Assembly (NCBI GenBank): GCA_963854835.1
Contig: OY978525.1
Coordinates: 48,009,196-48,073,195 of the forward strand
DNA: 64,000 nt
Direction: 5' to 3'
Source: Megamerina dolium
Taxonomy: Eukaryota; Arthropoda; Insecta; Diptera; Megamerinidae
Shown: positions 44,660 through 59,363 of the stretch, piece after piece
Numbering within the stretch: the stretch's first letter is position 1
Layout: each line of letters opens with the position of its first letter
Position numbers and translations under genes: made by a program
The notes under the pieces: model-generated
Told to the model about the DNA's origin: nothing
The model's input: only the letters and a program-made list of their open reading frames with translations
Databases searched by the model: none

Positions 44660-46075
44660 AGATCCTGAAACTGGTAGTGCGTCTACTCAGGAACAAGCGC
44701 CTATAGAGGAAGCATTTTTATCGACATTGCCTATGCTTGTACAAAAACGCAGTGTACTATAACCAAACAGTAAGAGCATATATGGTAGAATTGGTAATGA
44801 GAAATCGAAACTGATTTTCTCGCTCTTGAATGTCGGTTACACATAATCAAATCATAATTTAAGCAGATCTGCGATGTTCAAATCAAGATTGACGAATTCT
44901 AAGAATCATGCTTCTTCAATGCAACATCTAAGCCAATCAGAGCTAATTGTGATGCTCCTATCATTTCGACTGCATCGGTATGCAATGACAGTAGATGTAA
45001 CAAAAGTGTATCGTCAATTTCTTATTGACCAGCAAGACCGATCAGCTAGCTTATCTTATGGCAAAATGAAAAAGATGCACCATTGTAACTGTATGCTTCT
45101 GCACCATTTCTCGCAGTTCGTAGTTTATTCCACATCGCTGACATGAATCGTCTTGATTACCCTCCTGCAGCCTTTATATACGTATATGACAAACTACAAA
45201 ATAGAAGTCCAATTACACCCAACTTTTTCAAAGGTCAGATGATGAAATTCCTTTTAAATCAAATGATGAAAATATTACCAAGGCGCTGGGAATATCATGG
45301 AAACCTTCCTCCGTCGATTTTTGCTTTCATCATGATTTGACAAAATTACAAAAGTTACTCAGTTTTATCAATAATAGCTAAAGTTTTTGATATTTTGGGT
45401 TTATTGAGCCCTATCATTCGCACCCGTAATTCATTGTAAAATACTGCTGAAAAAAATGCTAATATGACAGTTGGAATGGGATTGCAAACTTCCTTCGGAC
45501 CTAAGGCTATGTGGTTGCAAATCAAATTTGATTTGGAGTTCATTAGCCAAACAGAAGTACCTCGCCACGTTTTTATGTTAATGTATTCAGACTGTGAGAT
45601 CCACAGGATCGCAGGTGCATTACAACGAGCGTATAGTTGCACCATATATTCGCTCAAAGATAGATGGCCTATACTAAACATCATTGCTCATCGCACAATC
45701 GAAAGTTGCACTAATAAAAGCGCAATCACTGGTGTAACTCGAGCTTTGTGCAACATTGTTGCTCAGTAGAACATGGGGTAAAACAAGGCATAAAATTTGT
45801 AAGTATGCAATAGAGGTATATTTTTTGACGGACTCAGAGATTGTTTTGCAATGGTTGCAAACCCATTCATCTACACTTAACTGTTTCTTCGCGAACAGAG
45901 TTTTAGAACTGCAGGAGGCATCAAAAGATAGTTGTTGGAGGCATGTAAGGAGAATCCTGCTGACATAGTATCTCGCGGTTTCAGCGCTCACGAACTGGAA
46001 AACACTATATGGTTCACAGGACCGCATTTTCATTTAAAACCATCTTCCGAATGGCCTGTAAACCGTAACTAATTT
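44660..46075 (+). pseudogene. BEL-5 Gag start, RT and RNase H remnants
   Basis: 44660-44760 encodes a short Gag-like DPETGSASTQEQAP stretch. Then TVDVTKVYRQFLIDQQDRSA (about 44988-45048) is the RT palm start, with the first catalytic Asp. Broken pieces at 45400-45770 match the connection between RT and RNase H, including RIAGALQRAYSCTIYS and KVALIKAQSL with LELCA. YFLTDSEIVLQWLQTHSST (45820-45880) and NPADIVSRGF (about 45950-45985) are RNase H blocks. The YVDD region is missing. Stops and shifts are frequent. Confidence 0.8.
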
Positions 46076-46439
46076 AGCGTAACACAGCAGAATTTAGAAC
46101 ATCGTAAAATGATTGTCTTCAAATGTTGTAATAGTAGCATTGAGGGATCGCCCATCGATCAGGTTATTACTCGAAGTTCTTCGTATTATCGCTGACACCG
46201 TACAGTAACAAACATTTTCCGATTCTCAACAAGGCCAACATTGGTAAACAAAGTGTTGTATATGCCATACAAGAAAAGAGAATTAAGCTTTTAGAGAATT
46301 GTTGCTGACATTCATTGTACATATTTTACTCATGAAGTCAGATTACTTCGCAACGTACAACCTATAAAACCTTTTATACAAAGGCTCACTCCATTTCTAT
46401 ACGAAATGGAGTTTGATGATGTCACAACTTATATAGTCA

Positions 46440-47440
46440 GAGTTGGTAGGCGACTATTAAATGCACCAATACCGTGAGATGGAAGATTTCCTGCTTACTT
46501 CCAAAAGACCACCGATTTACCAAACTTTATGTAGAATATCTTCACCGAAAATATTTACACGCTGGACCAAAGATGCTCATCGCAGTGTTACGTGAAAAAG
46601 TTTGGGTAATAAATGCAAGAGAAGTTGTAAGGAAGGTGGTTCGAAATTGTGTTATCTGCTTTCACTACAAGCCGAAGCTCATGAGACAGATTACGGCCAA
46701 CTTGCCTGCCACACGTCTACACATGCAGATGCCATTTCTCATATGTGGAGTAGACTTTTCCGGCCTTTTCGCTACATCTTAAGGTATTCGAGGCAAGCCA
46801 CCATATAAAACATACATGGAAATTTTTGTCAAATTCCCTTCAAAAGCTATACACTCTGAACTAGTGTCCGATTTATCGACACACAACTTCATACTCCATT
46901 TAAAACGCTTCGTCGGCAGACGTGGAATACCTCAGCGCATCTCCTGTGACAATGCAACCAATTTTGTTGGTGCCCAAACTAAATTGAGAGAGCTACACCA
47001 CTAGAGTAACAACATTGAGTTTCTTGATTTTCAATTCAGCTTGATTCCACCTCGCGCACCCCATTTTGGATGTTTATGGGAAGTGGCGGATAAGTTGATG
47101 AAGGCAATTTTGATAAAAAATATTTCAAACGCCAATTTCACATATAAAGAATTGCAGACAGTTGTTATAGATGTAGAAGCAATCCTAAACTCTCGCCCTT
47201 TGTTACCACGTACCGACGATCCAAATGACGGCGAGGTTCTTACTCCTGGTCATAAACTAATTGGAACGTCAATATTGTCTACACCAGAAAATCAAATCAA
47301 ATGTAACAATGTTTCGTGTTTTGCACGCATGGCAACATATTGCATACTTGAAACAACGAATTTAAAAGCTGTGGACACGCAACTATATTATCAGCCTGCA
47401 GCAGCGTTGTTAGTGGTTCAAGGCAGAACCAAATGTTAAG
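46440..47440 (+). pseudogene. BEL-5 integrase, two stops
   Basis: One frame with in-frame stops near 46780 and 47002. Zinc domain: LHRKYLHAGPKML with NCVICFHYKP. Core: FLICGVDFSGLF (first Asp), then SELVSDLSTHNFILHLKRF, ISCDNATNFVGAQTK (second Asp) and PRAPHFGCLWEVADKLM (Glu block). ILNSRPLLPRTDDP and LTPGHKLIG close the core. All three catalytic residues are present. A frameshift near 47330 breaks the C-terminal domain. After 47440 an AT-rich 3' region runs to the G3 insertion at 47738 with no LTR recognised. Confidence 0.88.
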
Positions 47441-47738
47441 ATTGACCGAATTGTTATTGTGCACGAAGATAACCTACCTTCTTGCTTTATGAAATCTGTC
47501 AAAGTGATAAATTCAGAAATATTTTGTATCAGAGTAAAACTTCTAAAATGCATTTGTGTATTTTTTCTTTTCGATTAGTATTAATTTCCTCGTAATTATA
47601 TTAACTTTTAAATCTTTTGTTAATTGCTACTATAATTAAAATGATCAAAAATTTTTTTAAAGAACATTGACTTGCTTTCAAAAATTAAAAATATACATTC
47701 AAAGTCTTGTGGTCAACCAGAGGATTAATAATGTTGAC

Positions 47739-50194
<2,456 letters not shown>

Positions 50195-50591
50195 AAACTC
50201 TGGCATTGTAAAGGAAGGCAAAGCAGCACTGCATCAAAGACAGTGTGACGGGTGGGCGACTTAGATCTGGGTAAGTATTTCTACAGGTGCCCAACGTAGG
50301 CTACACCCACGCCAGAGAAGAGTCTCATACACCACCTCAATTCTATTCACGCACTTAGAGCTGTGCCTACATAATTTCAATCTATAAAACAATTACTACA
50401 TTTCGCTTCAGTATAACCTAACAAACATACATATTTTCTTTCTTTTTAGCAACATGATGAACACATATTACAGACTACGGGAACTATAGCGTTCCTATCT
50501 ATAAAAAGAAGAACTTCGTCCTTTGTTTCTTTTCTTTTTTTTTTTCTCTCTTTTTAAGTATACTTCTAGGCACACACAATAACAACAGCAT
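50195..50591 (-). other. G3 region between integrase and 3' LTR
   Basis: About 400 bases with no reading frame of note. On the minus strand it carries a purine run (50516-50555, AAAAAGAGAGAAAAAA-type) just after the integrase stop, a candidate polypurine tract. Confidence 0.5.
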
Positions 50592-51510
50592 TCATTGTTT
50601 AATATCTTTGCCATGAAATATACCTAATGGCTTGCCTTGCAACGTCTCTAACTCGTACAAATGGCTACCGATGACTTTCGCAACTCTACATTTTACAAAC
50701 TTGGGGCACAATTTTGCATTCACTGACTTCCTAAAATCACTCAACACAAAATTGCGCTTGTACACCTCCTGGCCAAGCGCGAATTTGATTATTCTGCTGC
50801 GTTTATTGTATTGCTGAGCGCCACGTTCATAAGCGCGATGCAAATTGGAAACGATACCCTCGCGAATAATCTGCAGGCGATCAACTCGAGCCATTTCATG
50901 GGCTTCTCCGTCCTCTAATGCATCTAACTTACGCCAAAGCTCGTAGTCGGTACCGGACAAAAACATTTGCTGACCGAACAATGCAAAGTACGGTGATACG
51001 CCAGTTGCCGAATGAAGAGAGCTACGTAGTGCGCATTCAATCTCCGGAAGGCGTGCATCCCAATCGCGTTGATCATTGCCGATATACGTTCGTATAGCAT
51101 TTAACACGGACGCATTTACTCGCTCTGAAGCGTTTGCCCGTGGTGAATACGCAGCATTTTTCATATGCTTGATTTTAAACCTTTCAACCATACGAGCAAA
51201 TAGTATTGAAGTGAACTGTTTTCCATTATCGGAATGTATACACTCGGGAACGCTAAACTTATAAAATACTTCTCGAATCAAGAAGTCAACTACCATTCGT
51301 GCAGTAGCGTCTCTCACTGCCCTAAGCAATACGTATTTCGTGTGATGGTCCAGAACAATAAACAGGTACGCGTTCTTCTGTCGCGATCGTGGATATTTTC
51401 CCAAAAAATCTATATATATTTTCTGGAATGGCCGTGCGGTAATTACCTCCGTTCCCATTCTTGGTCGCAGCACACAATTCGCTGGCTATGCCTCTTTACA
51501 TATTCGGCAT
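50592..51510 (-). pseudogene. G3 integrase core and C-terminus
   Basis: Frame 51473-50592: ARPFQKIYIDFLGKYPRSR (first Asp), LFIVLDHHTKYVLLRAV, CIHSDNGKQFTSILF (second Asp, near residue 80) and YSPRANASERVNASVLNAI (Glu, about residue 115). Then the LRSSLHSATGVSPYF block and a basic C-terminal domain ending at a natural stop. All catalytic residues are intact. The zinc domain lies upstream in another frame (51496-51942), so one frameshift near 51480 separates them. Confidence 0.9.
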
Positions 51511-52345
51511 TCGCGCACGTAATTTCGTATCTGCACTGCCATGCCAGGCCAATAGTAATAATGTCGCAGCCGTGCCAATGTCTTCGCTATACCACCATGT
51601 TGGCGTATTATGTGCATCTTCAATCAACGCCGCAGTCATATTTTTCGGTATCCACACCTTCCATGGGCTACCTTCCTCAAGGCCATTAATGCCTCCTAAT
51701 TTTTTGTAAATGATGCCATCTTGGACACGCACCCCAGCATATTTGGCGTTATTGGCCTGCACCACTCGCACCAAATTTTGGTAATCGTCGGAGAGAAACT
51801 CGGTTGTATCCATATTTGGGAGTTCCATTGCATCTAAAGCTCTGGACAACGTGTCGGCCACCACATTTTCGGAGCCTTTATGGTGCTCAATCTCCAAAGT
51901 CATAGGCCTGCAGTTGTAATGACCATCTCGCCAGTCTACCACTCAAATCACGTAAGGTCATCAGCCACTTTAGACTGGCGTGATCTGTGACTACCGTGAA
52001 GGGCATCATTTCCACGTATGGCCTAAACTTTTTGACTGCTAGCACCGCCGCCAAACACTCCTTCTCTGTGACGCTGTAATTTTGCTGGCACGTATTCAAT
52101 TTCTGCGAGTAGAATGCAATGGCTCTCTCTCCACCATCGTCTTCCTTTTGGAAAAGTACCGCGCCAACACCCTTGTCTGAGGCGTCGCACTGCACCCAGA
52201 AACGTTTCGTGAAATCAGCATGGCGCAGAACAGGAGCAGTCGTTAATGCAGCTTTCAATTGTTTAACTGCTTCAATGGCTTCTGGCGACATTTCAAATTT
52301 CTTCTTCTTCTTTAGCGTGTCGCTGAGTGGAGCGGAAAGTGGCAA
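51496..52345 (-). pseudogene. G3 RNase H and integrase zinc-domain region
   Basis: Frame 52345-51887: RFWVQCDASDKGVGAVLFQ (catalytic Asp), ERAIAFYSQKL, NYSVTEKECLAAVLAVKKF (Glu), FTVVTDHASLKWLM (Asp) and a GRLARWSLQLQ block, all of RNase H. It shifts near 51900 into 51942-51496, which has IEHHKGSENVVADTLSRA (end of RNase H). It then leads to a degraded integrase N-terminal zinc region (EDAHNTPTWW and later Cys-poor sequence, so HHCC is not intact). Confidence 0.85.
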
Positions 52346-52990
52346 AGTTGCTTATAAAGCGACGATACCACCCCGCCGTTCCGAGGAAGCTACGGACCTG
52401 TCTCATGGATCTGGGAATTGGAATATCCTGGATAGCTGTCACCTTACCAGGATTAGTCCTCAACGTACCTTCGCCTATAACGAATCCGAGGTAACGTAGC
52501 TCTTTAAAACAGAAGTGAGATTTTTTTAAGCCTATCGTTAAATTAGCTTTCTTTAAGCACGTGGCCACCTCGCCCAACATTCTCATATGGCTATCGAAGT
52601 CTGGCGACACTATCAGCAGATCGTCGAGGTAAACAAAAACATTGGATCGGAGTCGCTGAGGGATTACCTTGTCCATGAGGCGACACAGACGCTGTGCTGC
52701 GTTGCACAATCCAAAAGGCATCACCACAAATTCATATAATGACCTTCCTGGGATGGTAAACGCGGTAAAGGATACGCATCCTTCACGGTCAAATTATTCA
52801 ACTTGCGAGCATCCAGGCAGAATCGATTTTTATCTGGTTTGCGCACTAACGTCGTCCTGTTACTCCACGGACTTTGGCTCTCCCTGATCACTCCCAACTC
52901 CAACATCCTGTCCACCTCCTCATACAGTAAGTTCTGAACAGCAGGAGATATCGGGTAATATCGGTTCCGCTCCTTTAATTAATTCTATTT
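52293..52990 (-). pseudogene. G3 reverse transcriptase, middle deleted
   Basis: 52915-52721 encodes the fingers (ELGVIRESQSPWSNRTTLV and LDARKLNNLTVKDAYPLPRL), with earlier broken sequence to about 52990. The frame then jumps into 52727-52293: FGLCNAAQRLCRLMDKVI, the catalytic VFVYLDDLLIVS (about residues 31-42), then the thumb and RFISNFA. Roughly 50-60 residues including the first catalytic Asp block between PLPRL and FGLCN are missing or scrambled near 52725. Inactive. Confidence 0.85.
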
Positions 52991-53057
52991 TATGTTTTTC
53001 TAGGTGGGTTCTACCTAAACCGTGCTCTTCAAACGTGTGACAAGACGATACCACCCG

Positions 53058-53906
53058 CTATAGCTGATCCGTCTGTTGTTCCGTCAAGTCATGCGTATCG
53101 TGCACGTCAACCAGTTCTGCCACGTCTTCTCTCCGCTCCTCCATGTCGTCCTCGCCCACTACCTCAGGAGCAAGATTAAATTTCCTCCAAAAGTCTATAC
53201 CTAAATATATTGACTGGTCCAGCGAAGGACATATGTAAAACAATATGCTGTTCACTTTGTCTCTGTACTCTATGTCCAGATTTATTTTCCCTATGATGCA
53301 GTGCGATCGTCCACCTGCCGTGCGAACCTGTGAATAATATTGGTCCGGCACAACACCAACTCTACGCAACAATTCCGTCGCCCCAGCGCCCAAGATGCTG
53401 ACCGAGGCACCTGTATCGAGGAGTCCACGATAACTATACCCCAGAACAAAGATGTCAGCATATGGTCGAGGATCACCAGTATGCCACCTTTGCACGGAAG
53501 CGGACACCATTGAACGGACGAATCTTCTCGCAGCGTATCTCTGTCTAGCCCTCCTGACTCTGTGCGAAATAAGGCGCATACCACTTAATTGGCTTTCGTC
53601 GAAAATACGCGCCCTAATCTCCTTGTAACGACGAAATCTCTCTTCAAAGCTCAGGCCATACTGTTTGTTATATCTATTATCACTATCTATACCTATTTTA
53701 TCAATCTTATTTTTATTTGCAGGATGGACACGGATCGGCGATTCATTCATCGCGGGTGTCTGAGTGGAACGCGATTCTCCCGCCTTCGTCACGTTCCGCC
53801 CTCTGTTTTCCAGGTTACATTTCGGGCATGTTGGAGTAATTACCTCCGGATTTCCGCATTTATAGCAAAAAATCGTTCTACGTGGTGAGGCACACTCCAT
53901 GAACAT
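53058..53906 (-). pseudogene. G3 second zinc knuckle and protease
   Basis: Frame begins at a Cys-rich stretch (CYKCGNPEVITPTCPKC) that follows the knuckle in the preceding Gag frame. It continues with a basic linker and an aspartic protease: YSYRGLLDTGASVSILGAGA near residue 155 (catalytic motif), VRTAGGRSHCIIGKINLDI, and IYLGIDFWRKFNLAPE near the end. It finishes in an acidic tail before RT. The LDTGAS motif is intact. Stop at 53058; RT fingers start after a break. Confidence 0.85.
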
Positions 53907-55403
53907 GTGTCCTGCTTCCCTGCAATTCCAGCATAACGATATCCGCCTTTGTTCTTGTCGGTCTGGCTGCTCTGATACAGCAGCCCATCCTCAATGTCTT
54001 CGCCGTGCAATTTATCCTCTATCACGTCGACCTCATGCACTTGGTGACCCCTGGATGGTGGGATGCCTCGCTGACGGAAGCTATGCTCTACCTCATTACA
54101 TTCTTCACGGAGTTGCTCTACATTATATACGCTCATGGGATAGACAATTCGAGCCAAACCATCCCTCAGATTTCGTTTCAAAATCCTTATCATTTCGTAC
54201 TCCGAAATCGGCTGGGATAGCTGGACCTATGGCATGAAAAAAAGCATTTACACTTTCACCGGGCATTTGCCTCCTGTCAACCATACATCTCATCACATCG
54301 AATTCGAAACGTACACTGCGATACTGTCTCAGTAGGGCGTGTCGCATTGTACCCCATTCGTGCACCTGGCCAGTCCTTATAAACAACCAATACCACACTC
54401 TAGCTTCTCGACTGACCAAAAGGTGAAAGTTGCGCAGGACATCCGCTCATGGTATTCCATACTGGGATTGCAGGTACTCCACTCGGAATACGAAATCTTC
54501 AACAGAGAGTCGTTCTTTGTTGCCATCGAAACTAACTCCCCATTTCTCTATTTGCAGATTCCGCATTCCGTGTCCAATCCTCTCTGGAGAACTCCCACGT
54601 CGCTCCCGCATATATGCTCTTCCGTTTTGCGGGTCACGCCGTGTCGATGATTGGTCACTCCGAGTGGAGCGAGATGTCAACGGTTCCATCCTAGGCCTCG
54701 TGTCCGCAATACTCATCCTCGGTGCATTGACTAACCTATCTACAACACTTTCATTCGCATCTCCGTTGCTCTGACCATCACGACACTGCTGTCCCAGTCT
54801 CAACAACTGGCTCATCTCTGAAAATCTCGATCTAGTGTTTTCTTGCAGTTGTTTGGTCTGCTCGGCTTGCAAGGTCATTACCTTCACCAAGTCGGTAGGA
54901 TTCGGTTGATATGGTACAACCTTTTCCTGCACAGTCGGGGCTTGCACGTACTCTGGTGGAGGCAAGAAGGCACCATGCTGCTGCTGCGCCATGGTCGCTC
55001 TGATCACGCGCGGAATTGCCCCTTTATTGCCATTCTTATCGGCCTTCGGTTGTGCCACCGGCGTATTCACCAGAATTGACTGCGAAAGATCTTGGAAGCA
55101 ATCGTCTCTTTCTCCTCCTTTATCACGTGGTGAGTGCTGTATCGGCATATTTATGTTTGTGTTTTCTATCTCTTCTTTATCACTCTCTTCCCGTAGGTTT
55201 CGGATGGAATCTCTTTCTTCACTGCGCCTATCTCTTCGTTCTTTTAACCGTTTTCCTGCGCTATACATTAAACGCTTATTTATTCCTATATGACGGATAT
55301 GTACGAATGTATTTTCACGGAAGTGAGTTATGTGCACTACACTTGCCCAATTCAATGGTGGCACCTTTTTGAAAATTTTACCTTTATATAAAAATAAACA
55401 CAA
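53840..55403 (-). pseudogene. G3 Gag over several frames
   Basis: Frame 55403-54447 has a charged N-terminal region, a Gln/Arg-rich segment and a capsid start (VSFDGNKERLSVEDFVFRVE near its end). The likely original start is the Met near 55268, before GKRLKERRDRR. The capsid continues in 54419-54123 (TMRHALLRQYR, with PGESVNAFF) and 54193-53840 (LREECNEVEHSF). The knuckle CWNCREAGHMFMEC lies in yet another frame near 53890-53935. At least three frameshifts separate these pieces. Confidence 0.75.
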
Positions 55404-56982
55404 GAAGACGCTCCTAAATGATTACCCCAGCTCTAAACAATTGACCTCAGTTTTATTCAGTTTCGACCAATGGCTCAATCGCGATATATGGCATGAATAA
55501 TAAATATAAACAGACAGATAAACAATTCAATTAAAAAAAAAATTGATTACCAAATGAATAAAGTAAACAAACACCAAACCAAAAAAAAAAAACAAAAACC
55601 TAATATAATCCGACAAACAAACTTAAATGTAATACCTAAATATTCTTAAATATAAACTGAAACATATTACTTTAAAATCAATATCTGTATAAATAATCAA
55701 TTATCACTACCTAATTTATACACTTAATTACTTAATACGGGTATAACGACGTCAAGCATCGATACCTATCGCAATAAACAAATACTATAAACCACTAGAT
55801 GATAACCAGAATATCACTTAACCAAAAAACAAATAATATCCTTAACCTAAGCTTAATAATAATATTGCACTCAAATTAAATAATTGCACTCCCAAAAAAA
55901 AGAATATCCAATTGCAGGTTTCCGAAACAATTAGACTGCTTTACACAAGTACAATCACCCAATTCAACACAACTAACCAACAAACAGGAAATAAATATCT
56001 GAATCCAATTTAATCCACTCCACCGAATTTCTAAAACTCAATAAGAATAAATACAAAACTATGATCCAACGAAGTAATATAAATTATTAAGATATGTTTT
56101 GTGAATATAAGGGGCTCGAGGAACTCACCGGACCATGGTTAGTGCTGCTCAGCGCCCGTCAGATGTCTGCGTGCATACTCTTATTTAAAAAGACCATACA
56201 ACTTTCAACATGCAACAACGATCGTACTATTTCAACATTTATACTACATACTCATACCTACATACATCGCCCTCTCCGTGAGCAACCTCGCTCATGTCTT
56301 TATACACGTCATGACGAATGCCTCACATACACTTCAGCAATTTCACTTCACCTTATACCCTCTCTCAATGAACTCATGAGGGACTCGCGTACATCAGTAC
56401 CCGGCCGGTAACGCGCTGACCGGTGCAATTGACGTGACATCATCGTCCGCCAAGTCACCCGCCGTCAACTACGCTGCCAACTGACTTCCGCACGACTTAA
56501 GGTGTTTAGCTATAGCTGAATAGATGCTGATCGATACAATTGGTCTCATTGCGCCGTTGCTATACCAAGCCACCCGACATCAGCATTAATCAACAAAAGC
56601 CATACTAACACATGTTCTAATACGTACACTCAACATTCTACTCGTTCATCAATTCAACAAATCTAGAATTATAAGTATACTCATACATGTCAACTTTAAA
56701 TACTACTATACCTCTTGCTCATCCATACTTTTCTCATTCGCAGACAATCACTCATCCAGGTTACAACATTTATGTGGCTTGCACTACCTGTGTCGCATAT
56801 TCGCTGCTTATACAGACAAGAAAAGTCACAAGAAAAGTCACAATTCAATCTGAGCAGTTCGCACCGTCCAACACTTCAGAGATCAAGTATCGGGCGGTAC
56901 GTACTGCTTCACGAAAACTACAGTTTGCCATTCACTCCTGCCACATGCCAAACCCTGGGAAAACCATTGGACGCCATTATTC
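55404..56982 (-). other. G3 leader between 5' LTR and Gag
   Basis: About 1.58 kb, AT-rich, without a recognisable protein. Primer-site search near the LTR inner edge finds only TGGCGTCCAATGG (minus strand, about 56965-56977), offset by several bases from the LTR end; it may be a mutated primer site. 55400-56090 is A-rich with many stops. Confidence 0.5.
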
Positions 56983-58346
56983 TTATATGAGTTTAATTTT
57001 GTTCCGTTCAGAAGTTTTGCCTGGTGGCAACGTGATCGATGTCAAACCTGACAGGCCATACCTCTACAAAAGCAGTATTCTTGTCTCATGCAACACAACC
57101 AATGCAAGTCACTCGTTCCATACACTTAACTACGTAAGGTACTATTACCACACACAACTTCCACCATTCAATTTATTCTAATTGGGCGCCATTATTGCCT
57201 GCTCGTACCAGTATGTTCCATCATGAATATGCGCCGACTAGTTCACGGCAGAATAGTCGAGGTCCTCAACCAAACGTGATGGAAAAACGAGCAGACAATA
57301 AAATCGCCTCCCCACATGGAAGACGAAAACACACGCATATACACACACCCACCTTTGCACACTTGAATGATCCAACGGTCGCTGTGGCATGAACGGTTTA
57401 TATGGTCCCTTGGTGTAGAAGCTTCCGAAGTCCACGTACGCACGCACCCCTCCCAACCATGATCTGCCAATGCTCCGGATTATTGGGAAATCCCCTAAAA
57501 AAAAACGAACACAAACGCTGACTACACCACCATGCCCCTACTAGTATGCCCCTCGCTCTGCCCCTATCACGTTAATTTAGTCACACATAATCTTCATTGA
57601 ACTTGTATACATATACATATATATATATTCAAAAAAATTTTTATTATACATATAAACAAAATTCCTTAGTTGGTAATTGTATAATTTATATTCTCAAAAC
57701 AGAATCTTTTCATAACCACTAACAAAAAAAAAAAAAAACTATAATATGCAACAACGTTGAACCTTGACCTTTTATATCGGTTGACCACGATGTTGTTGTC
57801 ACTAACGTCGCCTGTCTAGAAGACCACAAAGTGAGGCCAACAAAAAAACACAAACGACATAAATCGTGGTGATCACTTTTTCCCGCAGGTATTCACAATC
57901 TTGTTGGATCCAACAGGGAAGGAAACCTCGTAACACAACGTTGACGGGAAAATACAAAAAAAAAAAGAAAAAAGAAACACTTGATCACTCACTTGTACGC
58001 CCTTCTGTGTATGACGACCCCAACCGGCCAACTCAAAAATTCACCTTTTGTATAAATAAAACTCAACACTATTGTACATTATAGATTACAAACAAAACAA
58101 AAGATAATTTACAAAAGGAATTAAGAAAACTTTACAAAAAAAAATTAAAAATTTGAACCGATAGAAAACAAAACCAAAACTTAAGTATTACACTTATATA
58201 ATAATATAATAAAAAAAACAAAAACAAAATAACCTTAATATAGCTTAAAACTATAACGGCTTCCCGCCAACACAACACAAAAAAACGTTATTTGCCGTTA
58301 GCCGATAGCACGGAAACAAAACGACTTAACTTTTTAAACAGTTCGG
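56983..58346 (-). repeat. G3 5' LTR, inner part
   Basis: Near-identical to 47741-49103, including local replacement differences such as CTTGATCACTCAC at 57979 versus CTGCAATG at 48737. It stops at AACAGTTCGG, where the truncated G2' 3' LTR begins. The outer part is at 62110-62504. Confidence 0.9.
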
Positions 58347-58657
58347 CTCTATTTACAATCAACACTGTTTACAATCAACTATTTACTATAACACTTAAAT
58401 GTACTTGCAACTTTTGCCTCTGTATCAATGTTTTCGCAATCACGTTCTGAATTAGATTGATTGTCAATTCTCAACACTGGCTCTATTTATACTCTGTTGG
58501 CAACACCCTAGAATCTTCCTTTATCGAGATTCTTCTCTTCCTTTCTCGTTGGCTTGTTCTGGTTATCGCTCATTTCTTTTTGTTGACATTCGTTTCGATG
58601 CTGCCAATAGTGTCAGTCACAATAGTGATGAGTAATCAACTATCGATACTCGTTACA
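58347..58657 (-). repeat. G2' 3' LTR, truncated
   Basis: Starts (minus strand) TGTAACGAGTATC at 58657 after a purine tract (plus strand CTGCCCTCCTCTT at 58658) and ends within ATTGTAAATAGAG, missing the R-U5 end that the 5' LTR has. It abuts G3 LTR directly. Confidence 0.9.
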
Positions 58658-58669
58658 CTGCCCTCCTCT

Positions 58670-59363
58670 TAACCTTGTTCGTCCCGAACAAGTTTTTATA
58701 CTTCGCCTCGATATGGCGCAAGTCGCTCTAAGTGCACTACTTTAAACTTTGCTCTTTTATTCCAGGCACGTTGAATACGATATACTACGTCATTTATCTT
58801 TGCTATAATCTCATATGGTCCTTCCCAATGAGTCTGTAGTTAGGGGACAGGCCTTTCTTTCGTTGTGGATTATGAAGCATTACAAGCTCTCCTTCATAGA
58901 ACCCTTTTGAATTTGCTTTCAAGTCATACCTGGCCTTCATCTTATCGCTTATCATCTGCGACCGCTCTCTGATGAAATGATGTACTTCATCCAACTGTTC
59001 CCGCTTTTAGCTAGTATAATTTCCTTCGGTTGATCTCGTTGGTGTTACAACTCCAAATTTTAAATCAGCTGGCAGTCTTAACTCGTTTCCAAAAATTGCC
59101 ATTGCCGGTGTAGTAGCCGTCGTATCATGTTGTGCGGATCGATATGGCATGAGGAACATTGGTATATGTACATCCCAGTCTCTTTGGTATTTATCTACGA
59201 CTTTTCTCAAATATTCCTCCAAGGTACGGTTAAATCGTTCTACCATGCCATCAGATTGTGGATGCAAAGGTGTTGTACGAGTTTTGTATATACCCAGCAT
59301 ACGGCATATCTCTTGGAATACAACTGATTCGAAATTTCGACCTTGGTCTGAGTGTAACTCCAT
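58670..59363 (-). pseudogene. G2' integrase second half, frameshifted
   Basis: Continues integrase after the 1-bp deletion that ends the fusion frame. 59363-59007 holds the second Asp (MELHSDQGRNFES), the Glu block (DGMVERFNRTLEEYL) and FGNELRLPADLKFGVV, ending at a stop. 58994-58803 holds the C-terminal SQMISDKMKARYDLK region, and a further broken stretch reaches the purine tract. Compared with G2 it keeps the TTATTPAMA codons lost there, so G2' is not derived from the damaged G2 copy. Confidence 0.88.

Larger units (their letters stand above)
42841..47738 (+). mobile_element. BEL/Pao element BEL-5, disrupted
   Basis: Plus strand: LTR end with AATAAA (about 42879) and tRNA-Arg-like primer site, tandemly duplicated. 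Then a foldback element (43225-44659) inserted in the leader, a short Gag start, RT, RNase H and integrase remnants to 47440, and a 3' UTR cut at 47738 by G3. Most of Gag, the protease and the palm of RT are missing. The 5' limit is approximate and no matching 3' LTR was found. Confidence 0.7.
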
